This document shows positions 1 to 9,166 of a stretch of 64,000 nucleotides of DNA, one piece after another; within the stretch, counting starts at the first letter, position 1; each line of letters opens with the position of its first letter. The DNA is taken from positions 52,562 through 116,561 of the forward strand of contig CAZHGH010000001.1 of assembly GCA_964531205.1 (NCBI GenBank), given 5' to 3'. Source of the DNA: JAICWY01 sp964531205 (GTDB lineage: Bacteria; Vulcanimicrobiota; Vulcanimicrobiia; Vulcanimicrobiales; Vulcanimicrobiaceae). Under the pieces are notes generated by a model. It saw only the letters and a program-made list of their open reading frames with translations. It was not told where the DNA came from and did no database searches. Made by a program: the position numbers and the translations under genes.

Positions 1-1891
1 AATGAATCACGTTGAGCGCGCGCCATATCTCGAAATCACGGCGTTTGCCCTCAACGGTCGCCTGCCACAGATCTTGGGTGCGCCCGATATCGAGCGCCGG
101 AATGCTGCGTGCCGCATCGCTTGCAAGCAATTTTCGGATCCATCCGTCCAATCTGCGCATCCATTGCTCTTCCGGCGTCGCAAATCCGATTTTGTCACGC
201 CTATCGAGGATCGCGTCCGGAACGATGCCGCGCATCGCTTCGCGAAAAACGCGTTTCGTTGTGCCGTCGTCGCCGACGATATAGCTTTCCGGCAAGCTCA
301 GAATAAACTCGACGAGCGCCGGCGTAAGGAACGGCACGCGGCTTTCGATGGAGAACGCCATCGAGTTCCGATCTTCGTAGCGCAGCAACGCCGGCAAACT
401 GGTCGTGCGCAGATCGCGCAGCAGTTCGCTTTTCAGAAGCGACTCGCCGCGTGGGCGCCGGAGGTGCTCTCCATTTACGCCCTCGCGCCGGAACCACGAT
501 TCGTTGAGCCAGGGCGGCATCAACTCTTTGCCAACGAGCCTGCGCAGCGGCCCTTGTACTTCTTGCGGCAGCAAATACTCCGCCGCTTTTTGCACGAGAT
601 AGGATGCCGAGACGCCGGGTTGCGCCACGCAGCGGCGTAAAAAAGCGCCGGCCTTCGCAAGATTTCCACTTCGAATCAGCGATGCGAGGCGGACACCAAG
701 ATAGGATCGATACCCGGCGAGCAGTTCGTCCGCGCCTTGCCCGTCGAGAATGACTTTGATGCCCGCGCGTTTTGCTTCTTGAAAGACACGGTATTGCGCG
801 TAGATGCTCGTGCTGCGGAACGGCTCACCCTGCGCGATGCTCAGCGAACAAAGTTCGTCGACAAGTTCGGGCGCTTCCGGGTAGACTTTGTGCACCGTCG
901 CGCGTGCGTGCTCAGCGAGCAGATCGACCCAGTGCTCCTCATTGAGCGGCGAGCCGGTCGCGATGTAACTGAACGCATGGAGCTCGACGGAATCATCGAG
1001 ATGCCGCATCCCCGCTACGACGGCGGACGAATCGATGCCGCCCGAAAGTGCCGAGCCGACGGGGACGTCGCTGCGCAGATGCATGGCAACGTTTTGCAGG
1101 AATAGACGGCGCACTTGACCTGCAGCATCTTCAAACGAAATATCGGTGCGCGTCTGCACCGACGGCTGCCAGTACGGCTGCGGGCGAAGCTCTATAGCTC
1201 CGTCGAGATCGATCTCGGCGTAATGGGCGGCCGGTAATTGATGGATGTTCGAAAAGAGCGTGCACGCGCCATCATCGGTAATCCCGTAGCGCAAGTACCG
1301 GTAAAGTTGTGCGGCGTCGACGTCTCGGTGCGCCGGCACGAATTCCATCAGCGCAGGCAGCTCGGAAGCAAAGTACAGCGCTTCACCGTCAGCCGAATAG
1401 TACAAGGGCTTGATGCCGAAATAATCCCGGCAAAGCACCACTTTGCGCCGCGCGGCGTCCAGCAACGCAAACGCAAACATGCCGGTAAACCGGCGAAATG
1501 CATCCGCACCCCACTGCGCATACGCGGCCAGCACGACTTCGGTATCGCCGCTCGAGCGGAACCGGTGGCCTAACCGTTCGAGTTCCCCGCGAAGCTCGAC
1601 GTAGTTGTACACTTCGCCGTTAAAGGCGAGAGAGTACCGGCCATCGGCATACTGCATCGGCTGATCGCCGGTTTCGTGCAGATCGAGAATTGAAAGGCGG
1701 CGGTGGACGAATACAGTCTCCGCGCGTTCGGATCCATGCCATTCGCGCGCTACCTCGACGCGGTTATCTGCGAAGGTCAGAAATCCGCCGCCGTCCGGAC
1801 CGCGATGATAAAGCGAATCTGCGACAGCCGGCACCCGCTGCAAGGCGCGGGACTCCGGCCGGCGAGCGATGATACCGGCGACTCCACACAT
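1..1891 (-). CDS. asnB: Asparagine synthase (glutamine-hydrolysing), cut by the left edge
   Basis: Transfers the amide nitrogen of glutamine to aspartate (or an aspartate-like acid) with ATP. The ATG at 1891 is followed directly by Cys2 (MCGVAGII), the nucleophile of class II glutaminase domains. HRRLSILDL and FNGEVYNYVELR, typical of the N-terminal domain, follow. The synthetase half carries the PP-loop SGGIDSS (around residue 255) and the DGQGADELLAGY motif. The frame is open for 630 codons to base 2 and ends in the FEIWRALNVIH type of C-terminus, so only a few residues appear to be missing. It lies 44 bases after the VWA gene on the same strand and may be the last gene of that operon. A second paralogue is at 43075-44973. 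Whether the substrate is free aspartate cannot be told from the sequence. Confidence 0.93.
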   Translation of the reverse strand, partial: MCGVAGIIARRPESRALQRVPAVADSLYHRGPDGGGFLTFADNRVEVAREWHGSERAETVFVHRRLSILDLHETGDQPMQYADGRYSLAFNGEVYNYVELRGELERLGHRFRSSGDTEVVLAAYAQWGADAFRRFTGMFAFALLDAARRKVVLCRDYFGIKPLYYSADGEALYFASELPALMEFVPAHRDVDAAQLYRYLRYGITDDGACTLFSNIHQLPAAHYAEIDLDGAIELRPQPYWQPSVQTRTDISFEDAAGQVRRLFLQNVAMHLRSDVPVGSALSGGIDSSAVVAGMRHLDDSVELHAFSYIATGSPLNEEHWVDLLAEHARATVHKVYPEAPELVDELCSLSIAQGEPFRSTSIYAQYRVFQEAKRAGIKVILDGQGADELLAGYRSYLGVRLASLIRSGNLAKAGAFLRRCVAQPGVSASYLVQKAAEYLLPQEVQGPLRRLVGKELMPPWLNESWFRREGVNGEHLRRPRGESLLKSELLRDLRTTSLPALLRYEDRNSMAFSIESRVPFLTPALVEFILSLPESYIVGDDGTTKRVFREAMRGIVPDAILDRRDKIGFATPEEQWMRRLDGWIRKLLASDAARSIPALDIGRTQDLWQATVEGKRRDFEIWRALNVIH

Positions 1892-1935
1892 GGGCTCTAT
1901 CGTTATACCTGTCCGCCGCTGGGAGAGAAAAGGCG

Positions 1936-2853
1936 CTAAGGATACCGTCCCGCGGCCAACCCGCCCAAGAAGGCTAGGACCATGAGCAGGGCTCCCGCTT
2001 CGGCGACGGGGAGCGAGACGTCGACGTTCCGGCGTTCGAACGCAGTGATGCGCCCGAGCCGTGCCAGCGCGGTGCGCAGCTGCGTGGCGTTGTCCGCGCG
2101 ACTGTACGCGCCGCCCGTAACGCCCGCATACGCGCGGAGCGCGTCTTCGTCGATTCCGGCCGCTTGCAGCGTCCCTGGAATGAGCGCGCCCGAGTTCGTG
2201 CCGATGCCGATCGTGTAAAGCGGAATGTGATGCGCTGCAAGCTCGCGCGCCGCGCCCATGGGGTCGGTGCCGTAGTTGTTTTCGCCATCGGTAATAAGCA
2301 CCACGACGCGATGTCCACTCTTCGGTAAAACGTGCTCCGCCGCGAGCAATGCGTCTCCGATAGCAGTAGCGCCGTTCGGCGCAGGTATGTCGTTTACGGC
2401 GGATTGGATTTGATCGCGATCGCGCGTCGGTGGCAAGATAACTTGTGCGCCGGTTGCGAAACTAACGATTCCGACCGCAGTATTCGCCGGGGCGGCGTTC
2501 ACGAACGCTTTTAGCGCGCCAACAGCTGCATCGGCGCGAGTCGGTTCCACATCTGTTGCCGTCATCGAGCCGGATGTATCGACACAAAGCACGACCGAAC
2601 CCGCAACGGGAACGGCCGCACGCACTCGCGGACCCGCAAAGGCAAAGACGATCAGTGCTGCGGCAAACGCTAAGGCAATACCCAACAGCTTCGCCGGCCA
2701 GGTTCGCGCTTTTACCGCCGAGACTAGAAACGCGACATTCGAATAGCGCAGCATTTGCGCGCTTCGCCGGCGCAGTGCGATGTGATAGGCGAGCGCCGCA
2801 GCGAGCGCCGCGAGAATTGCGAGAACGACAAACTCAGGACGCTGGAGCGTCAT
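1936..2853 (-). CDS. VWA-domain membrane protein (BatA-like)
   Basis: 305 residues. Two hydrophobic helices (about residues 7-24 and 57-75) precede a von Willebrand A domain. Its metal-ion adhesion site begins DTSGSM (D92) and continues with the ITDGEN stretch. A last hydrophobic helix lies at the C-terminus. This is the BatA/BatB arrangement: the VWA domain would sit in the periplasm, anchored by the helices. Its ATG overlaps the DUF58 stop by 4 bases (ATGA), and the MoxR gene is two genes upstream. MoxR AAA ATPases with VWA proteins are known to act together as chaperones in metal-cofactor insertion or envelope stress. The client here is unknown. Confidence 0.9.
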   Translation of the reverse strand: MTLQRPEFVVLAILAALAAALAYHIALRRRSAQMLRYSNVAFLVSAVKARTWPAKLLGIALAFAAALIVFAFAGPRVRAAVPVAGSVVLCVDTSGSMTATDVEPTRADAAVGALKAFVNAAPANTAVGIVSFATGAQVILPPTRDRDQIQSAVNDIPAPNGATAIGDALLAAEHVLPKSGHRVVVLITDGENNYGTDPMGAARELAAHHIPLYTIGIGTNSGALIPGTLQAAGIDEDALRAYAGVTGGAYSRADNATQLRTALARLGRITAFERRNVDVSLPVAEAGALLMVLAFLGGLAAGRYP

Positions 2854-3620
2854 CGCACCGCGAACGCGCGCAGTAGCGCCGTGCCTCCATCATCTTCGGT
2901 GAACACACCCGTGCGCCAATTCGCCCGCTCCAACCGGTCCAGCAACGCGCGTTCGCGCTCGCGTACCGCCGCCGCGTAGTTTTCGCGTTCGCGCGACCCG
3001 ATAAAAATCGGCACGAACTGCTCAGTCTCCGCGTCCGCCACTTTCACAAATCCGCCGAGCGGCAAATCGTCAAACCAGGGATCGCGCGCGACAAGCGCGG
3101 TGCAATCGAAACGACGGCCGAGCAATATCAGCACGTCGTCCGAAACGTCGTCGAAGAAATCGCTGAGGACCAATAACGCCGTGCCGCGTGCGAGCACGGC
3201 TGCCGCAACGTCGAACGCACGCGAGAGCGAAAAGGATTCTTGCATATCGACGAACGGCGGCGCGATGTCATTAGCGAATACGCGGACGACGCGATCCCCC
3301 GCCTCGGCGGCGGCGTACCATACATCCATCGCTTCGCGCGCGCTCACCGCGAGTGGCCGCTTCCGCCCGGCTTGCATCGATGGCGACGTATCCAGAATGG
3401 CCGCCAGCGTCAGCGCGACGTCCTCGAGCACTACGCGCGTTTGTAACTCGCCGGATCGCGCCGTTGCGGCCCAATCGATGCGGCGAACGTCGTCGCCGGG
3501 CACGTACTCGCGCAACTCCACGAATTCGTATCCGTCGCCGCGGTACTGTGTCGGCGATCCGGCGCCCGTGTTGCGCGGGCGGCGCTTTCCGCGGAGGAGC
3601 GCCTCTCGCAACGGATTCAT
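2850..3620 (-). CDS. DUF58-domain protein
   Basis: 256 residues with the DUF58 signature near the N-terminus (YRGDGYEFVELREYVPGDD, then RRIDWAATAR) followed by a degenerate VWA-like fold (AAILDTSPSM). No transmembrane helix is evident, so it is probably cytoplasmic. It lies between MoxR (7-base gap) and the VWA protein (4-base overlap), the classic MoxR-DUF58-VWA order. DUF58 proteins are thought to be adaptors between the AAA ring and the membrane VWA protein. Biochemical function remains undefined. Confidence 0.9.
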   Translation of the reverse strand: MNPLREALLRGKRRPRNTGAGSPTQYRGDGYEFVELREYVPGDDVRRIDWAATARSGELQTRVVLEDVALTLAAILDTSPSMQAGRKRPLAVSAREAMDVWYAAAEAGDRVVRVFANDIAPPFVDMQESFSLSRAFDVAAAVLARGTALLVLSDFFDDVSDDVLILLGRRFDCTALVARDPWFDDLPLGGFVKVADAETEQFVPIFIGSRERENYAAAVRERERALLDRLERANWRTGVFTEDDGGTALLRAFAVR

Positions 3621-3627
3621 CCGGCAC

Positions 3628-4554
3628 TCACGGCGCGGGAATAGACGCGATCGCGGAGTTCAGCACGTCTTCACCGTTCGCGCGATCGATCAGCAAGCGA
3701 TGGCTAAACGTGATGCGATGGCGCAGCGCAAGCGGCGCCACGCTGCGCACGTCGTCGGGGATGACGAAATCTCTGCCCGCCAGAAGCGCCTTCGCACGTG
3801 CGACGAACGCCAGCGCAAGCGTCGCGCGCGGACTCGCGCCGTGCTCGATGTACTGCTGTTCGCGCCGCGTCGCCGTAACGAGATCGACGATGTAGTGCTT
3901 GATCTTCTCGTCAATATGAACGGCGTGCGCGGCTTTTCGCCATTCGCGTACGTCATCAAGTGTAGCTGCGTTAGTCACGGGTTGCGTATCCGCTATCGCA
4001 AAGCGGTCGAGAATCGCGCGCTCCTCGGCATGCGAGGGGAATCCGACGCGCACTTTAAGCAAAAACCGATCCAATTGCGCTAGCGGCAGTGCGTATGTGC
4101 CGTCGGCGTCGAGCGGATTCATCGTTGCCATTACGATAAACGGATCGGGAAGCACATGCGTCTGCGGACCGATGGTCACTTGCCGTTCTTGCATCGCTTC
4201 GAGCAACGCCGATTGCACTTTTGCCGGCGCGCGGTTGATTTCGTCGGCAAGCACGACATTCGCAAAGATCGGCCCCAGAACCGTCGTGAACACCGCCTCG
4301 CGCTGATCAAAAACGCGGGTTCCGACGATATCTGCCGGCAGCAGATCGGGCGTAAATTGCACGCGTTTAAATTCACCGCTGAGCGCGGCTGCGAGCGCGC
4401 GGCACGCCAGCGTCTTCGCAAGTCCGGGTGGGCCCTCCAAGAGAACGTGGCCATCCGCGATAAGCGCAAGCACGAGCGACTCGACGACTTCCTCTTGGCC
4501 GATAATCGTCTTTGAAAGCGCGTCGATGAGCGCGCGCGGCTGAACAGCGATCAT
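3628..4554 (-). CDS. MoxR-family AAA ATPase
   Basis: 308 residues. The Walker A motif GPPGLAKT is at about residues 41-48. The Walker B region reads VVLADEINRAP, and the MoxR-specific ATMNPLDADGTYALP and LDRFLLKVRVG (sensor/arginine finger region) follow. Length and motifs match the MoxR/RavA group, chaperone-like AAA ATPases that remodel or activate partner proteins. The start ATG overlaps the stop of the BatD-like gene (ATGA at 4551-4554), which fixes the start. It belongs with the DUF58 and VWA genes downstream. Confidence 0.96.
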   Translation of the reverse strand: MIAVQPRALIDALSKTIIGQEEVVESLVLALIADGHVLLEGPPGLAKTLACRALAAALSGEFKRVQFTPDLLPADIVGTRVFDQREAVFTTVLGPIFANVVLADEINRAPAKVQSALLEAMQERQVTIGPQTHVLPDPFIVMATMNPLDADGTYALPLAQLDRFLLKVRVGFPSHAEERAILDRFAIADTQPVTNAATLDDVREWRKAAHAVHIDEKIKHYIVDLVTATRREQQYIEHGASPRATLALAFVARAKALLAGRDFVIPDDVRSVAPLALRHRITFSHRLLIDRANGEDVLNSAIASIPAP

Positions 4555-5408
4555 GCGGTACTACGTTCCCTTTCAGCCAGCACGTCGTCAACAGCTTCCG
4601 ATAAACGCGCGTCCTCGATGAACGTCGCGCGTTCGACACGCAGCAGGAAGGACTTGATACGCGGATCGTGCGCCATCGGGCGTCGCAGAACGTCCGCGAG
4701 CGTTTCGCCGCCATTCGATCCCAAGGTGTTCCACAGCGCGGCCCGCACCGCCAAAACACCTTGACGATCCCGGCGTATGCGCAGTTCCTCGATACGCTGC
4801 TGCAAGACGTCTTCCGGTGAAGCCGGCGGTTTCGGCGCCGGAACCGGCGCAGGCAACTGCGCTTCAGCTCGAGGCGCAGGCCGGCGCCGGAACATCGCAA
4901 CCACCACGAAGATCGCCGCCGCCAGCAGCAGCAGCTCGATGAGTGCGCGTCCCGCAACGCGCAGTGGTTCCCAAACGTCGAGCGCCGGTCCCCCTTCGAC
5001 CTGCAAGTGCAAATCGTTGGAGATAAAGCGCTTCGGTTTACCGTCGCGCGCATCGATTGCGTCGAAATAGGCGGAACCGATTGTAAGCGGACCGCGCGCG
5101 TGCGCCACAAGCCGCAGCGTTTCGCGGTACACCGTACCGGCCGGTCCACTCGAAAACACGCGTTCGTCTCCGAGCTCCTCCGCGCCGGTAAACGACGGTA
5201 AGATCACGTTGTCGAGCGTCCCGCCGACATTCTCGCGCACGCGGATCGTCAGCGTAACGTTAAACGGTACTTCGACCTTCGGCCGCGGCGTATCCGTCGT
5301 AAGCGTGAAGCTCAGCACATGCAAACGCGCGAGTTGCTGCGCCTGCGCGGCTACGCCGAGCACGGCAAAAACGAGAATGAATAGAGCTATACTAAATCTT
5401 GAAGCCAT
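4551..5408 (-). CDS. BatD-like membrane protein
   Basis: 285 residues from ATG 5408 (MASRFSIALFILV), which gives a clean signal peptide of about 22 residues. An open frame exists further upstream but lies inside carA and is not credible. A beta-rich periplasmic domain (PRPKVEVPFNVTLTIRV, then GPLTIGSAYFDAID) is followed by one transmembrane helix at about 156-173 and a Pro-rich linker. The tail is a cytoplasmic helical segment of about 100 residues. This layout and the MoxR/DUF58/VWA neighbours suggest a BatD/oxygen-tolerance-like partner of the MoxR system. The gene overlaps the 3' end of carA by 22 bases, linking it to the pyrimidine operon. Family assignment rests on architecture more than on sequence motifs. 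Confidence 0.7.
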   Translation of the reverse strand: MASRFSIALFILVFAVLGVAAQAQQLARLHVLSFTLTTDTPRPKVEVPFNVTLTIRVRENVGGTLDNVILPSFTGAEELGDERVFSSGPAGTVYRETLRLVAHARGPLTIGSAYFDAIDARDGKPKRFISNDLHLQVEGGPALDVWEPLRVAGRALIELLLLAAAIFVVVAMFRRRPAPRAEAQLPAPVPAPKPPASPEDVLQQRIEELRIRRDRQGVLAVRAALWNTLGSNGGETLADVLRRPMAHDPRIKSFLLRVERATFIEDARLSEAVDDVLAERERSTA

Positions 5409-6460
5409 TGCGCGAAGAGGCGGCGCGCATCGAACGGACCGGGCGAAGCTTCGGGGTGAAACTGCACTGCCGCAATCGGCAGGTTGCGATGGCGGAAGCC
5501 TTCGTTCGTGCCGTCGTTGAGATTCACCATCGTCTGCTGCAGCGATGCGGGCATCGAATTTGCATCGACCGCGTAGCCGTGGTTGTGCGCGGTGACGATA
5601 ACTTCGTCGCGCTCGACGTCTTTCACCGGCTGATTCCCGCCGCGATGTCCGTAGGGCAATTTGAACGTCTTTGCCCCGCATGCGAGGGCAAGCAGTTGAT
5701 GTCCCAAACAAACGCCGTACATCGGCCGCTTACCAAGTAAGTTCCGAAGCGTGTCGATCGTCTGCGGCAGATCGGTCGGATCGCCCGGCCCGGGCGAGAT
5801 GAACACCGCCTCCGGATTGTGTTCCATGATCTGCGCTTCGGTCGCGTTATACGGAAGCACGGTGACGTTCGCACCGAGCGCGGTCAGTTCGCGAATGATC
5901 GCTTTCTTCACGCCGCAGTCGATCAAAACGACGCGCGGTCCGTTCGGCATGCCTTCGATGTGTTCGGTTGTCGTAGCGACGCTCGGCACCAGCTCTTTCG
6001 TCGTTGCGGTTCGCACGAAGCTGGTGAGCCGCGTTTCGGCTTGTTCGAGTGCTTCTTCACCGACCGCAAGCGCGGCCCAAATCGTTCCATGCTCCCGTAG
6101 CGTGATCGTAATGGAGCGGGTGTCGGCATCGACCATCGTCGGAACGCGCTGCTCGTTGAGCCATGCGGGCAGCGCGATGCGCGAATCGTAATGCGAGGGA
6201 TGCTGCGCGATTCGCTTGATCACCGCGCCCGCAACACACGCGCGCGGATATTGCGCCACTTTGCCTGATATTCCGTAGTTGCCGATCATCGGATAGGTGA
6301 ACGTGAGAATCTGTCCGGCGTACGATGGATCCGTCAGCGCTTCTTCATATCCGGTCATGCCCGTGTAGAAGACGGCCTCACCAAGAGCGAGACCTTCGAA
6401 ATCCAAACCGTGGCCGTCGAAGCGTGTGCCGTCGGCGAGCAAAAGCGCTGCGGGTTTCAT
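5387..6460 (-). CDS. carA: Carbamoyl-phosphate synthase small subunit
   Basis: 357 residues from ATG 6460 (MKPAALLLADGTRF). It supplies ammonia from glutamine to the large subunit to make carbamoyl phosphate for pyrimidines and arginine. Visible motifs are the N-terminal FYTGMTGYEEALTDPSY, the class I amidotransferase nucleophile in YGVCLGHQLLALA, and the His/Glu pair in VQFHPEASPG. The start overlaps the pyrC stop by 4 bases (ATGA). carB is not in this window, which is unusual because carA and carB are often adjacent. Confidence 0.97.
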   Translation of the reverse strand: MKPAALLLADGTRFDGHGLDFEGLALGEAVFYTGMTGYEEALTDPSYAGQILTFTYPMIGNYGISGKVAQYPRACVAGAVIKRIAQHPSHYDSRIALPAWLNEQRVPTMVDADTRSITITLREHGTIWAALAVGEEALEQAETRLTSFVRTATTKELVPSVATTTEHIEGMPNGPRVVLIDCGVKKAIIRELTALGANVTVLPYNATEAQIMEHNPEAVFISPGPGDPTDLPQTIDTLRNLLGKRPMYGVCLGHQLLALACGAKTFKLPYGHRGGNQPVKDVERDEVIVTAHNHGYAVDANSMPASLQQTMVNLNDGTNEGFRHRNLPIAAVQFHPEASPGPFDARRLFAQWLQDLV

Positions 6461-7719
6461 TTTGAATGCACCTGTGAGAGAACGCGTCCGTCTTGCATAA
6501 CGAGCGTCCCGCCGACGATCGTTCCGATCGCGCGGCGCGGCAGCGTCAAACCTGCAAACGGCGTGGATTTGCCTTTGGAGTAAAACTGCGACGGATCGAC
6601 GTTCCAGGGACGATCCGCAAAAATGGTAACGTCGGCCGGGGAGCCGGCCGCGAGCGTGCCGCCCGGTATTCCCAAAATACGCGCTGGGTTTGTTGAAAGC
6701 AATTCTACGAAACGCGTCACCGGCAAATCCGGGAGCGCATACGCGTACGCGCCTACAGCGATTTCGAGTGCGCTGAAACCTACGCACGCATCGTGCAGGC
6801 CGCGCTTCTCTTCTTCCGTGTGCGGTGCGTGATCCGTTGCGAATACGTCGATGGTTCCATCACGAACGGCGTCGCGAAGCGCGCTTACGTCTTCGTCATA
6901 GCGGAGCGGCGGATTCACTTTCCCTCTCCCGCCGTGTTCTGCCGCGAAGTCTCGGGTGAATACCAAGTGGTGTGGCGTTACCTCGCATGTAACCGGGGCA
7001 CCCTGCTGCAACGAGCGCACCCAGCGCACGAGCTCCACTCCCATACCTGTAGAAAGATGCGCGATATGCCACCGGTGTTGCAATGACTGCGCGATGAGAA
7101 TGTCGCGTGCGATGATGATGTCTTCCGCCAGACGCGCGTACGGCGCTTGCGTCATCGGCGCGTCACCTTTGACCTGCGCGTCCTCGCAATGCGTAATGAA
7201 GAGTTTCTTGTTATCTGCAGCAAGAGCGGCGTCGACCTCGACGCGCGCATTCATAATCGTGCTGCCGTCATCGCTGAACGCGACCGCACCGGCGCGCTGC
7301 AAGTCCGCAAACTGTACGGGCTGCGCGCCGCTGCGGCCCAGAGTAATCGCAGCGATGGGATACACTCGCACGGCACCGCACTCGTCCGCGCGCTCTTTCA
7401 CCCACCGAACGAGCTCGGGCGTGTCGATCGCGGGATTCGTATTCGGCATCGCTGCAACCGCGGTGAATCCGCCGGCCGCCGCAGCGGCCGTGCCGGTCGC
7501 GATCGTCTCCTTTTCCGGATTCCCAGGCTCGCGCAAATGCACGTGCATGTCAATGAACCCCGGCGCGACAAATGCGCCGCTCGCATCGACGACTTCTTCG
7601 CCGGCGGCCGGAACGAGATGTTCGCCGATTTCCGCGACAACGGATCCGGTCAAGCGCACGTCAAGGTGAGAGTCCAGCCGTTGCGCCGGATCCACGAGGC
7701 GGCCGTTACGAATCAGCAT
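6457..7719 (-). CDS. pyrC: Dihydroorotase
   Basis: 420 residues, the usual length of class I dihydroorotases. It closes carbamoyl aspartate to dihydroorotate, the third step of pyrimidine synthesis. The metal-binding HVHLREPG is at about residue 60, with ITHCEDA, IAHLST and ATDHAPHTEEEK further on. These carry the other zinc ligands and the catalytic Asp. The gene follows pyrB directly (start 7719, pyrB stop at 7720) and overlaps carA by 4 bases. Confidence 0.97.
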   Translation of the reverse strand: MLIRNGRLVDPAQRLDSHLDVRLTGSVVAEIGEHLVPAAGEEVVDASGAFVAPGFIDMHVHLREPGNPEKETIATGTAAAAAGGFTAVAAMPNTNPAIDTPELVRWVKERADECGAVRVYPIAAITLGRSGAQPVQFADLQRAGAVAFSDDGSTIMNARVEVDAALAADNKKLFITHCEDAQVKGDAPMTQAPYARLAEDIIIARDILIAQSLQHRWHIAHLSTGMGVELVRWVRSLQQGAPVTCEVTPHHLVFTRDFAAEHGGRGKVNPPLRYDEDVSALRDAVRDGTIDVFATDHAPHTEEEKRGLHDACVGFSALEIAVGAYAYALPDLPVTRFVELLSTNPARILGIPGGTLAAGSPADVTIFADRPWNVDPSQFYSKGKSTPFAGLTLPRRAIGTIVGGTLVMQDGRVLSQVHSK

Positions 7720-8637
7720 CTACGGTGTTACGAGTGACCGGGCGCCGTTTACGAGGAAGTCGAGCACCGCCATGCGGACGCTGACACCGTGCATCACCTG
7801 CTTGGCGTAGCGCCAGCCCGCGAATTCGAGCACGGAATCATCGAGCTCTACACCGCGATTATACGGGCCGGGATGCATGACGATCGCCTCTTCGCGAACA
7901 CGCGCTAGACGTTTGGCATCCAGGCGGTATTTCGCAATGTATTCGTCGTCGGTGATCGGCATGTTTTCGAAACGCTCGCGCTGGATGCGAAGCAGCACGA
8001 TTGCGTCTACGTCGCCGAGCACCGCATCAAAGTCGCGCTGAATCTCAATGTTCGGCTGCATGAAGCCGTCGGGTAAAAACCCTTCAGGTCCCACGCAAAT
8101 CACGTGCGCTCCCAGATTTCGCAGTCCCGCAATGCTCGAATGCGCGACGCGGCTATGCAGCACGTCGCCCACGATCACGATCCGGCGTCCGCGCAGATCT
8201 CCGAACTCTTCGCGAAGCGTATAGAGGTCGAGGAGCGCTTGCGTTGGGTGCGCATGTCCGCCGTCGCCGGCATTAACGACGTGCCCGTCAAACACGAGGG
8301 CGACGCGACGCGGAAATCCCGGCTCCGGATGCCGGATCACGAGCACGCTGACGCCCATCGCCGCAAGCGTGATCGCCGTATCTTCAATCGTCTCGCCCTT
8401 GACCAGACTGGATTCCTTCGGCCAAATCGTAATGACGTCTGCGCCGAGACGCTGCTGCGCGAGCGTAAAGGAGGTCATCGTGCGCGTACTGTGTTCGAAG
8501 AACATGTTTACGCATGCAACGCCGTCCAGCAAACGTCCCGGACGCTCGCGTTCGAAATCGGCGGTTCGTTCGAAGATGTACGCAATCTCCGATGCCGTCA
8601 GATCGTCGAGATCGATAAGGCTACGCCTCGTTCGCAA
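7720..8637 (-). CDS. pyrB: Aspartate carbamoyltransferase catalytic subunit
   Basis: 305 residues. It condenses carbamoyl phosphate with aspartate, the committed step of pyrimidine synthesis. The carbamoyl-phosphate loop FFEHSTRTMTSF is at about residues 46-57, and HPTQALLDLYT and MHPGPYNRGVE are also present. The start is TTG at 8637, supported by a GAGGT Shine-Dalgarno element 8 bases upstream. It overlaps the pyrR stop by 17 bases, and no nearby ATG fits. No pyrI regulatory subunit is seen. Confidence 0.96.
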   Translation of the reverse strand: MRTRRSLIDLDDLTASEIAYIFERTADFERERPGRLLDGVACVNMFFEHSTRTMTSFTLAQQRLGADVITIWPKESSLVKGETIEDTAITLAAMGVSVLVIRHPEPGFPRRVALVFDGHVVNAGDGGHAHPTQALLDLYTLREEFGDLRGRRIVIVGDVLHSRVAHSSIAGLRNLGAHVICVGPEGFLPDGFMQPNIEIQRDFDAVLGDVDAIVLLRIQRERFENMPITDDEYIAKYRLDAKRLARVREEAIVMHPGPYNRGVELDDSVLEFAGWRYAKQVMHGVSVRMAVLDFLVNGARSLVTP

Positions 8638-9166
8638 CGATCGCTACCTCATCGCTATCCGATGACTGTGCCTGCACGTTGACGACCACGCGTTCCCGCC
8701 GGCTCGTCGGAATAAAGCGCCCCACGTAATCGGCTTGCACGGGAAGTTCGCGCAGTCCACGATCGACGAGCACGCACAAACGCACCGCTGCGGGCCGTCC
8801 AAGGTCGGTTACTGCATCGAGCGCCGAACGCACGGTGCGTCCGGTGTAGAGCACGTCGTCGACGATGACCACGGTCTTCCCACCGATATCGCCGGGAATC
8901 TGCGACTCCGGCAATTGATGCGTCACTTCATCGTCACGATACAGATTGATGTTGAGAAAACCCAGGGGCGGTTTGCGTCCGCTGATTCGTTCGACTTGCT
9001 CGGCCACGCGCTGCGCCAGCGCTTCGCCGCCACGGCGAATGCCGATTAAGTACAGACCGTTTTGCGCCTCTTCGGGTTCAAGAATCTGATGGGCGAGACG
9101 CGCGACGATCCGATCGATCTCGGCGGCTCCCACGAGAACGCGCCGTTTCACGGTCGAAGCCGTCAT
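8621..9166 (-). CDS. pyrR: PyrR bifunctional regulator / uracil phosphoribosyltransferase
   Basis: 181 residues, matching PyrR length. It carries the PRPP-binding loop VVIVDDVLYTGRT at about residue 95. The RRGGEALAQRVAEQ region near residue 45 is also typical. In Gram-positives PyrR binds pyr mRNA in response to UMP and controls attenuation. Here it is the first pyr gene after valS, overlapping valS by 4 bases (ATGA). I see no obvious anti-terminator/terminator pair in the overlapping junctions, so any RNA target must lie elsewhere. Confidence 0.95.
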   Translation of the reverse strand: MTASTVKRRVLVGAAEIDRIVARLAHQILEPEEAQNGLYLIGIRRGGEALAQRVAEQVERISGRKPPLGFLNINLYRDDEVTHQLPESQIPGDIGGKTVVIVDDVLYTGRTVRSALDAVTDLGRPAAVRLCVLVDRGLRELPVQADYVGRFIPTSRRERVVVNVQAQSSDSDEVAIVANEA

